A stretch of DNA of 64,000 bases from Acidobacteriota bacterium (lineage in GTDB: Bacteria > Acidobacteriota > Vicinamibacteria > Marinacidobacterales > Marinacidobacteraceae), in assembly GCA_022828085.1 (NCBI GenBank), contig JAJEIY010000061.1, forward strand, positions 18,466 through 82,465. The letters are read 5' to 3'. Shown here in pieces: positions 56,085 to 64,000 of the stretch (within the stretch, counting starts at the first letter, position 1; each line of letters starts with the position of its first letter). The position numbers were made by a program, and so were the translations under genes. The notes under the pieces are model-generated. The model searched no databases. It saw nothing but the letters and a program-made list of their open reading frames with translations, and was not told where the DNA came from.

Positions 56085-58355
56085 GTGGGTCTCCTCAGCC
56101 GCTACATCGTCCGGCTCATCGCCCCCGGCGTATTCCTGGGGACCGCCGTCTTCCTGTTCGCGCTGCTGCTGAACGAACTGATCGTCAACATCGAGCTGAT
56201 CGTCACGCAGGGAGCGAACCCCGAGACGGTGGGGCTTGCGTTTGCCCAACTGATTCCCGCGCTCCTGGCCGTCGCCATCCCGAGCGCGCTGCTGCTCGGG
56301 ATCCTGCTGGCGCTGAACCGGCTCTCCAGTGGACACGAACTGATCGCGATGCGGGCCGGCGGGATCTCTCCCTGGCGGCTCCTCGTCCCGATCGGGACCG
56401 CGGCGGGAGCCAGCTTCGGTCTGTGCCTGCTGTTGATGCTGGAGGTCGTCCCGCCCGCGAACCAGCGGTTCGTCGAGCTGAGAGACGAACTTTTGAGCTC
56501 GCGGCTCCGCACCGAGATCGAGCCTCGCATGTTCTACGACGAGCTCCTCGACGGCCGGGTCCTGCTCGTCGGAGACGTGCCTCCGGGCGAGGACGGCTGG
56601 AGGCGCGTCTTTCTCGCCGACACCGCGCGCGCCGACGAGCCGACCATCTTCGTCGCGGAGCGCGGACGGCTGGTGACCGTCTCCGAAGAGCGTCTGGCGT
56701 TTCTGGAGCTCACCGGGGTCGAGGTCCACAATGCCGGGCTCGACGATCCGGGCCAGTACCGGATTCAGCGCGCGGAACGGATCCGCCTGCCCCTCGACGC
56801 CGAGGAGGTGTTCGGCCCGGAGACCCCGAGCGTCAGCCGCAGCGCCCGGGCCATGTTGCTCCCGGATCTCGTGGCGGCCTACGAAGGCACCGACCACCCG
56901 ATCTACCTGGTCGAGATCCACAAGAAGTTCGCCTTTCCCTTCGCCTGCCTCGCCTTCGGACTGCTCGGCCTGGGCATCGGGATCCGGCCGTCGGCGGGAC
57001 CGACGCGCGCCGGATCGTTCGCGGTGGCGATCCTCGTGATCCTCGCCTGGTACGCCCCGAACGCGTTCGGCGAACAGCTCGCCGGAGCGGGAGAGCTGTC
57101 TCCGTGGATCGCCATGTGGGGAGCCAACATCGTGACGGTGGGCGCCGGCATCGCCCTGCTGGCCCTGGCTTCGAGGGAGCTGCATCCGCTGGAGGCGGTC
57201 CGCCGCTTCCTCAGCCGGCTCCGGCGCCTGGTCCCCCGCCGCCGTTCGGCCATACGGCGCTGGCGTCCACCGGGACTGCCCACGATCCTGGACCGGTACG
57301 TCGTTACCCGCTACGTCACGTTCCTGTTCCTGGCGCTGGCGGCGCTCCTCTCCTGGGAAATGATCGGCCTGCTGAACGCGGTGATCGGGGATGCCTTCGA
57401 GCGGGACATCGCGACTTCCACCGTGCTTCGCTACCTGGGTCTTTCGATTCCCGCGTTCGCGGCCCAGATGCTGCCGCTCGCGACCCTCACGGCGACCCTC
57501 GTGACCTTCGGCCTCCTGAGCCGGCACAACGAGGTGACCGCGTTCCTCGCCGGAGGCGTCAGCCGGGCGCGCCTCGTGGTCCCGGCGCTCGCCACCGGAC
57601 TGCTCGTGAGCGCCGCGGGCTTCGGGCTGCAGGAGCGGCTGATCCCGCAGACGGCGCCGGAAGCCGAAGATACGGGCGCCCGCATCCGGGGCGAGGCCCG
57701 GCGGACCGTCAATCCGCTGGAGCGGCACTGGGGAATGGGACCCGAGGGTCAGGTCTACCACTACGACGAGTTCGACGCCGACAACGTGGTCCTCAGCGGG
57801 CTGTCGGTGTTCCGGCTCAGTCCGGACAGCGCGTCGCTGGCCGCCCGCAGTTACGCGGCTTCCGCCCACTGGTCCGAGATGGAGCAGACGTGGACCGGGA
57901 TCGGAGGCTGGGAGCGCGACCTCCACCGCGGCCGCGCCGCCGAACCGTTCGCCGTGCAGGCGATTCCGGACGTGTCCGTACCGGACGCCCTCCTCCGGGA
58001 AGACCTCGCGACCGACCATCTTCCCTATCGCGACCTCGAGGAACGCATCGAAACGATCGAGGCGGCGGGACACCGCGATCCGGTGCTCCACGTAGCTCTG
58101 GAGACCAAGACCGCCCTGCCCTTCGCTTCCCTGGTCACGGTGCTTATCGGCCTCCCGTTCGCATTCCGGAGGACGAATCAGAGCGCCTGGGCGAGCGCCG
58201 CCATCGCCTTCGCGATCGCGATCGTCTATCTGGTCGCCACCCAGTTCTTCCGTTCCATCGGGAACGCGGAGCTGCTCGATCCGGTGCTCGCGGCGTGGTC
58301 CCCGAACCTCTTCTTCGGGCTCGCCTCCGTCTTCCTGCTGCTGCAGCGGCGGTGA
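56085..58355 (+). CDS. Fused LptF-LptG lipopolysaccharide export permease
   Basis: One 756-residue protein with two consecutive LptF/LptG permease units. Unit 1 (about 1-375) opens GLLSRYIVRLIAPGVFLGTAVFLFALLL, has ALLLGILLALNRLSSGHELIAMRAGGISPW, a periplasmic beta-jellyroll and the closing helices FAFPFACLAFGLLGLGIG. A basic linker (RLRRLVPRRRSAIRRWR) leads to unit 2 (about 397-756), which opens ILDRYVVTRYVTFLFLALAALLSW and has LLSRHNEVTAFLAGGVSRARL and a final ALPFASLVTVLIGLPFAF. In most bacteria LptF and LptG are separate subunits that work with LptB2 to extract lipopolysaccharide. The fusion implies a single-chain heterodimer. GTG 56085 gives the normal first helix; longer frames run into the family A repeat. 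Confidence 0.9.
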   Translation: MGLLSRYIVRLIAPGVFLGTAVFLFALLLNELIVNIELIVTQGANPETVGLAFAQLIPALLAVAIPSALLLGILLALNRLSSGHELIAMRAGGISPWRLLVPIGTAAGASFGLCLLLMLEVVPPANQRFVELRDELLSSRLRTEIEPRMFYDELLDGRVLLVGDVPPGEDGWRRVFLADTARADEPTIFVAERGRLVTVSEERLAFLELTGVEVHNAGLDDPGQYRIQRAERIRLPLDAEEVFGPETPSVSRSARAMLLPDLVAAYEGTDHPIYLVEIHKKFAFPFACLAFGLLGLGIGIRPSAGPTRAGSFAVAILVILAWYAPNAFGEQLAGAGELSPWIAMWGANIVTVGAGIALLALASRELHPLEAVRRFLSRLRRLVPRRRSAIRRWRPPGLPTILDRYVVTRYVTFLFLALAALLSWEMIGLLNAVIGDAFERDIATSTVLRYLGLSIPAFAAQMLPLATLTATLVTFGLLSRHNEVTAFLAGGVSRARLVVPALATGLLVSAAGFGLQERLIPQTAPEAEDTGARIRGEARRTVNPLERHWGMGPEGQVYHYDEFDADNVVLSGLSVFRLSPDSASLAARSYAASAHWSEMEQTWTGIGGWERDLHRGRAAEPFAVQAIPDVSVPDALLREDLATDHLPYRDLEERIETIEAAGHRDPVLHVALETKTALPFASLVTVLIGLPFAFRRTNQSAWASAAIAFAIAIVYLVATQFFRSIGNAELLDPVLAAWSPNLFFGLASVFLLLQRR

Positions 58356-58370
58356 CGCGCTGCCGCGCCG

Positions 58371-59552
58371 TCAGCCGAAGCGCTCCGCGGGACCCAGCAG
58401 GGTGCCGGGAGGCGTCGCTGATCCGGCGGCGACGCTGGCCCCCGCTCCCAGACAGGCCCCGACGACGGGAACTCCGACGCGCGCCGTGTGTCCAAGCACC
58501 TCGATGCGCTCGACCGGGCCCGAGCGGAGGCGGGCGTCATCTCCAACCGAGGCGCCGCGGCCGAGCACGCTGTCCCGGACGATCGCTCCGGCGCCCACGC
58601 TCGCCCCTTCCATCAGCACCGCCCGTTCCACCACCGCACCGGCAGCGATTCGGGCGCCCGCGCCGAGTTCCACCGGTCCGAGCAGTCGCGCTTCGGGGTG
58701 CACGGACGCTCCCTCGCCGACAAAGATGGCCCCTTCCCCCATCTCCCCCGTACTCGTCTCGAATCCGAGCGCCCGGGCCCCTTCCCCCGGCGGGTCTCCG
58801 CCGAAGAGGGGCACGATGCGTCCGATGACGTCCCACGGGTAGGTCAGCGGGATCCAGGGACGCCGCGCTCGCACCGCACGCACCCCGGGAGAGCGCGCCA
58901 GGATTCGAATGAGGTCCGGAAGTTCGAGTTCGCCGCGGACACTCTCCCGGACCTGGCCCAGGTGTTCGAGATCTTCCCGCCTCAGCGAATAGGCCCCCAC
59001 GCTGCTCAGCTCCCAGGGCCGCGCCGCCGGAGGCTTTTCCTGAACATCCACCAGCCAGTCATCTTCGGTGACCGTGACCGTCGCCCGGTTCCAGGGGTCG
59101 CTGGCCTCCTTGCAGAGGATGGCCGTCGGATGCCCGCTCACCCGCGCCAGGTCGTCGTGGTGGTAGAAGTCGTCGCCGTTGAGGACCAGGACCGGTCCCC
59201 GAACAGCGGCAGCCGCGACTCGCAGCGCGTCGGCGGTCCCGCGCGCGTTCGGCTGCTCGACCGGCACGAGGTGGATTCCCCCGTAACGCGTTCCGAAGTG
59301 ATCGAGGATGCGCTCCTTCTGATATCCGACCACCAGGACCGCGGTGTCCACCACTCCGCGCAGCTGGTCGAGCACCCGCTCGGTCAGCGGGCGTCCCCAA
59401 AGCGGCAGGAGCGGCTTCGGAAAGTCGGCGGTCAGCGGCCAGGTCCGCTGCGACCTGCCGGCCAGGAGGATGACGGCGGTCGGCCGCGGGGCGCCCGCCG
59501 TCACCGATTCGCCCCCGGTCCGGCAGCGGAAGCGCCGCTCCGCACCGGGCAT
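58371..59552 (-). CDS. Sugar nucleotidyltransferase with left-handed beta-helix domain (GlmU-like)
   Basis: A 393-residue protein. The catalytic domain has TAVILLAGRSQRTWPLTADFPKPLLPLWGRPL (signature with Arg and Lys), VLVLNGDDFYHHDDL (metal Asp) and EQPNARGTADALRVA; the second part has hexad repeats such as GEGASVHPEARLLGPVELGAGARIAAGAVV over about 270-390, a left-handed beta-helix. Such proteins make nucleotide sugars (glucose, mannose or GlcNAc 1-phosphate type). A GTG at 59504 is an alternative start with the core domain intact. It converges with lptFG, so supply of lipopolysaccharide sugars is an attractive but unproven role. It resembles the MurU-like protein in layout but is not its close copy. 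Confidence 0.82.
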   Translation of the reverse strand: MPGAERRFRCRTGGESVTAGAPRPTAVILLAGRSQRTWPLTADFPKPLLPLWGRPLTERVLDQLRGVVDTAVLVVGYQKERILDHFGTRYGGIHLVPVEQPNARGTADALRVAAAAVRGPVLVLNGDDFYHHDDLARVSGHPTAILCKEASDPWNRATVTVTEDDWLVDVQEKPPAARPWELSSVGAYSLRREDLEHLGQVRESVRGELELPDLIRILARSPGVRAVRARRPWIPLTYPWDVIGRIVPLFGGDPPGEGARALGFETSTGEMGEGAIFVGEGASVHPEARLLGPVELGAGARIAAGAVVERAVLMEGASVGAGAIVRDSVLGRGASVGDDARLRSGPVERIEVLGHTARVGVPVVGACLGAGASVAAGSATPPGTLLGPAERFG

Positions 59553-59575
59553 TCCGATCGCAACCGGGCTGCCGG

Positions 59576-59673
59576 CAGCCGGTGGTGAAACTGAACGCCG
59601 GGCGCCGCCAGGCGGCGCGGTTCAACGGGAATGCAACGCCGCTCGAACGCCGCGTGAGTCTTGCCGCAGGCTG
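59576..59673 (+). repeat. Family A element, internally deleted copy, 98 bases
   Basis: Left end CAGCCGGTGGTGAAAC and right end GTCTTGCCGCAGGCTG are as in the 28320 copy, but only about 65 bases remain between them, with GGGAATGCAACGCCGCTCGA. The right end is followed by CTAACATGCC, where TAACAT could be a -10 of metK. Confidence 0.75.
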
Positions 59674-59776
59674 CTAACATGCCGCGCTCTCTCAAACGGC
59701 GAATCCCGAGGCGAACGGCGAAGATCGCCTCTCACTACCGGTCAAGACCCCAAAGCGAGGAAGGCGTCCCGTCAGC

Positions 59777-60940
<1,164 letters not shown>

Positions 60941-60952
60941 CGGGCGGCGGGA

Positions 60953-63877
60953 ATGAGCAACGGGCCAGCGGACGCCCTCGCGACCCGCCTCGACCCGGCG
61001 GCCGTCGAGGCCGAGGGCTGGGACCGGTGGCGAGCGGCGCGGGCCTTCGAGACGGAGGTGGACCCCGCGGGGCGGACCCGTCCGGACGGCGATCCGCACC
61101 GCGAGCCGTTCACCATCGTCATCCCCCCTCCCAACATCACCGGCCGGCTCCACATGGGGCACGCGCTCAACAACACGATTCAGGACGTGCTCATCCGCTT
61201 CCGCCGGATGGAGGGGCGGGACGCTCTGTGGGTGCCGGGAACCGACCACGCGGGCATCTCCACCCAGACCGTCGTGCGCAAACACCTCGACGCGCAGGGC
61301 GTCGACTACCGGGAACTGGGACGCGACGCCTTCATCGATCGGGTCTGGGAATGGCGGGAAGAGTTCGGGGGAGTGATCCTGGAGCAGCTCCGCAAGCTCG
61401 GTTGTTCGTGCGACTTCCGGCGCACCCGCTTCACGATGGACGAGGGGCTGTCGCGTGCGGTGCGGACGGTGTTCAAGGCGCTCTATGACCGCGGACTGAT
61501 CTATCGGGGCAAGCGGGTGGTCAACTGGTGCCCGGTGGACCGAACCGCGCTCTCCGACGACGAGGTCGAAACGGCGCCCGAGGGAGAACCGGGCCACCTG
61601 TGGAGCATCCGCTATCCGCTCGCTGACGATCCTCGCCATCACCTCACGGTAGCCACCACCCGGCCGGAAACGCTCTTCGGGGACGTCGCCGTCGCCGTCC
61701 ACCCCGAGGACGCCCGCTACCGCGCGTTCATCGGACGGAACGTCCGGCTTCCGCTTACCGGCCGCGTGATCCCGGTGATCGCCGACTCCGGGGTGGAAAG
61801 GGACTTCGGAACCGGCTGCCTGAAGATCACCCCCGCCCACGATCCGCACGACTTCGAGATCGGCGAACGTCACGGCCTCGAACCGCGGAACGTGATGCAC
61901 GAGGACGCGAGCCTGAACGACCAGGCGCCCGAGACGTTTCGCGGGCTCGAACGGTACGAAGCGCGCCGGGAAGCCGTTGCCGCGCTGGAGGCGGCCGGGC
62001 TTCTCGAGGCGGTGACCCCCCACCAGGTGCCGCTCGGCCGGGCACAGCGCTCGGGAGCTCCGATCGAGTACCGCCTCTCCGACCAGTGGTTCGTCCGGAT
62101 GCGGCCGCTCGCGGACCGGGCGCTCCGCCGCAGCGGCTTCGAGAAGGGAGACACGGGCTGGGAAAAAGTTCGCGAGGGCGAACTCCGGTTCCATCCGGCC
62201 CGCTGGGAACAGGTCTACGCGCGCTGGCTCATCGAAATCCGCGACTGGACGATCAGCCGGCAGATCTGGTGGGGACATCGCATCCCGGCGTGGCACCACC
62301 GGGAAACCGGCAACGTGGCGGTCGGGGTCGAGACGCCCGCGGAGGTCCTTGCCGACCCGGACGCCTGGCGTCAGGACGACGACGTGCTGGACACCTGGTT
62401 CAGTTCCTGGTTATGGCCGATGAGCACCCTGGGCTGGCCGGACGAGACACCCGATCTCGCCCGCTACTTTCCGACCTCGGTGCTCTCCACCGACAAGGGA
62501 ATCCTGTTCTTCTGGGTCGCCCGGATGAACTTCGCCGGGATCGAGATGACGGACCGGCTTCCATACCGCGACGTCTACATCCATCCCACCGTGCTCGACG
62601 AACGCGGCGCCGTCATGAGCAAGAGCAAGGGGAACGGGGTCGATCCGCTGGCGGTGATCGACGGGGCCACCCTGGCGGAACTCAAGCGGCCGGTGGAGGA
62701 AGCGCGGCCCACCAACATGAAGGAACTGCTCCGCCGGGTGGAACGGAACTTCCCGGACGGTTTCGAGGGAGTGGGAGCCGACGCCCTGCGTTTCACGCTC
62801 GTCCGCCTCTGCTCCGAAGGACAGGAGATGCGTCTCTCGCTGTCGAAGTTCCACGAGATCGGCCGCCGCTTCCTCACCAAGCTCTGGAATGCATCCCGCT
62901 TCGCCCTCATCGCCATCGACGAGATCGAACCCGAGGGCCCGATGGGCGAGCCGCAGGCCGAGGACCGCTGGATCGTCTCCCGGGCGAACGCCTGCGCGAC
63001 CGAGGTCCGCAGATCCCTCGACAGCTTCGATTTCGCCGCCGTGGGCGCCGTGCTCTACCGATTCGTCTGGAATGACTTCTGCGACTGGTACGTCGAGTTG
63101 GCCAAGGTGCGGCTCCGTTCCGGACCCGAGGCGGCGCGGCGCACCGCCGCCACTCTGGGAAGGGTCCTGAACGACACCCTGCATCTGCTGCATCCGGTGA
63201 CTCCCTTCGTGACGGAACACCTCTTCGCGCGGCTCCGGCTGTCCATGGACCGGAAGGATCTGTGGAACGGCGAACGGCCGGCGGCGGATCTGCTGACCCG
63301 CTCGGCATTCCCCGACGGAAGGGGAAGGCGCGACCGAAAGCTCGAAGAACGCTTCGCGGCTCTTCAGCGGCTGGTGAGCGGGATCCGCAAACTCCGAGCC
63401 GACGCCGGACTTCCGCCGGATCTGCGACTTCGAGTCACTGTCGAGGAGTCGCCGAGTCTTGCCGGGTTCGGCGCCCTCCTGGCGGAGTGCCGGGAACCCG
63501 TCGCCTCGCTGGCCCGGCTCACATCCGTCTCCGTCGCATCGCCCGGTGATGCCCCGCTGCCGCCCGGCCCGGAACCCGGCGGCGGCCGGGTCTCCATCGT
63601 GGATCCGGCTTTCGAAGCACACACCACCCTGGGGGACGCCGTCGATCTGGAGGCGCTGCGCCAACGCGTCGAGCGACAGCTCGGGCGTCTGGGCAAGGAG
63701 CGCGAAAGCACCCGGAAACGGTTGTCGAACCCCGGTTTTCTCGCCGGTGCCGATCCCGCCGTGGTCGACCAGGCGCGCGGAAAACTCGCTTCGCTGGACG
63801 ATCAGACCGAGCGGCTCCGGGAGCTTGCCGGGCAACTCGGCCGCGGGCGCCAGCAGCCGGTGGTGAAACCCACGTGA
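60953..63877 (+). CDS. valS: Valyl-tRNA synthetase
   Basis: A class I synthetase of 974 residues with the HIGH motif as HMGH (67-70), KMSKS as MSKSK (about 554-558), the CP1 editing insert (TTRPETLFGDVAVAVHPED), WEQVYARWLIEIRDWTISRQ, and a C-terminal coiled coil (LRQRVERQLGRLGKERESTRKRLSNPGF). All ValS features are present. The final residues QPVVKPT and the stop come from a family A repeat (63854 onward), which also ends the formimidoyltransferase at 28343 with QSVVKPA, so the natural C-terminus was probably replaced or extended by the element. The start ATG is 12 bases after metK, suggesting an operon. Confidence 0.97.
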   Translation: MSNGPADALATRLDPAAVEAEGWDRWRAARAFETEVDPAGRTRPDGDPHREPFTIVIPPPNITGRLHMGHALNNTIQDVLIRFRRMEGRDALWVPGTDHAGISTQTVVRKHLDAQGVDYRELGRDAFIDRVWEWREEFGGVILEQLRKLGCSCDFRRTRFTMDEGLSRAVRTVFKALYDRGLIYRGKRVVNWCPVDRTALSDDEVETAPEGEPGHLWSIRYPLADDPRHHLTVATTRPETLFGDVAVAVHPEDARYRAFIGRNVRLPLTGRVIPVIADSGVERDFGTGCLKITPAHDPHDFEIGERHGLEPRNVMHEDASLNDQAPETFRGLERYEARREAVAALEAAGLLEAVTPHQVPLGRAQRSGAPIEYRLSDQWFVRMRPLADRALRRSGFEKGDTGWEKVREGELRFHPARWEQVYARWLIEIRDWTISRQIWWGHRIPAWHHRETGNVAVGVETPAEVLADPDAWRQDDDVLDTWFSSWLWPMSTLGWPDETPDLARYFPTSVLSTDKGILFFWVARMNFAGIEMTDRLPYRDVYIHPTVLDERGAVMSKSKGNGVDPLAVIDGATLAELKRPVEEARPTNMKELLRRVERNFPDGFEGVGADALRFTLVRLCSEGQEMRLSLSKFHEIGRRFLTKLWNASRFALIAIDEIEPEGPMGEPQAEDRWIVSRANACATEVRRSLDSFDFAAVGAVLYRFVWNDFCDWYVELAKVRLRSGPEAARRTAATLGRVLNDTLHLLHPVTPFVTEHLFARLRLSMDRKDLWNGERPAADLLTRSAFPDGRGRRDRKLEERFAALQRLVSGIRKLRADAGLPPDLRLRVTVEESPSLAGFGALLAECREPVASLARLTSVSVASPGDAPLPPGPEPGGGRVSIVDPAFEAHTTLGDAVDLEALRQRVERQLGRLGKERESTRKRLSNPGFLAGADPAVVDQARGKLASLDDQTERLRELAGQLGRGRQQPVVKPT

Positions 63878-64000
63878 GCGCCGAGACGGGCGAGGCGCCC
63901 GGCTGACAAGGCGCGTAACAGCCGGTGGTGGAACTGGCGTGAGCATCGAGAACGGCGAGGCGCCCGGCTGACAAGGCGCGTGAGGGAGGAATACCGGGTG
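63854..64000 (+). repeat. Two tandem 65-base family A units, second running off the window
   Basis: Units 63854-63918 and 63919-63983 start CAGCCGGTGGTG and share GGCGAGGCGCCCGGCTGACA and AGGCGCGT at the same positions; the second continues into GGGAGGAATACCGGGTG, the family A interior, and beyond the edge. The left unit codes for the last seven codons and stop of valS. Confidence 0.85.

Noticed and set aside
59674..59776. SAM riboswitch before metK
   Set aside because: None of the conserved cores of the common SAM riboswitch classes could be recognised in the 100-base leader.

Overview
The window reads as a contiguous piece of the chromosome of a very GC-rich, diderm (Gram-negative type) bacterium. 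Diderm architecture is shown by a fused LptF/LptG lipopolysaccharide export permease, a beta-barrel porin, lipoprotein-type signal peptides and a muropeptide-recycling kinase/uridylyltransferase pair. The gene content (a large BNR/VPS10 exoprotein, DUF4097/DUF5668 proteins, a long UbiD, an OmpL-like porin) and the many dispersed intergenic palindromes suggest an environmental Acidobacteriota- or Gemmatimonadota-like lineage. This placement is an inference and cannot be settled from the sequence alone. I see no rRNA, tRNA, CRISPR array, prophage or intact transposase.

Layout. 1-1651 (minus): yceD-rpmF-fabD, the standard start of a fatty-acid cluster, with fabD running off the left edge. 1740-4159 (plus): lipoprotein polysaccharide deacetylase and porin. 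4172-6842 (minus): two tandem diverged arginases and an alpha/beta hydrolase. 6933-12116: UbiD-family decarboxylase, an orphan AbrB-type regulator, and an APC permease translationally coupled to an unusual aldo/keto reductase-Rid fusion. 12299-15817 (minus): ArsR-ArsI organoarsenical module with a visible operator, a membrane coiled-coil protein, and an S66 peptidase overlapped by a solitary HsdR-N nuclease. 16069-19248: giant secreted BNR protein. 19313-22838 (minus): epmA-efp, ribBA, ribE, with ribD divergent at 23019-24158. 24183-27331 (minus): pgpA-cinA-thpR. 27423-29025 (plus): glutamate formimidoyltransferase and nrdR. 29128-33687 (plus): a tight six-gene operon of ECF sigma, membrane anti-sigma, three small or medium membrane proteins and two DUF4097 solenoid proteins, the best candidate here for an undescribed envelope-response system. 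33733-34638: purC. 34639-37146: repeat-rich island around a haem-motif toroid protein and a decayed gene. 37147-49532 (minus): pnp, rpsO, truB, rbfA, ylxP, infB, nusA, rimP, rimO, asnS, a transcription/translation superoperon, followed upstream by amgK, murU and smc (to 55648). 56085-63877: lptFG, a sugar nucleotidyltransferase, metK, valS.

Three cross-cutting patterns stand out. First, three families of dispersed palindromic elements occupy almost every larger intergenic gap; one of them supplies the last seven codons and the stop of two unrelated genes. Second, overlapping start/stop junctions of the NTGA type occur with all four possible first bases, including two probable CTG starts (truB, epmA). 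Third, several genes have a -10-like hexamer placed 6-9 bases before the start codon, which suggests leaderless mRNAs.
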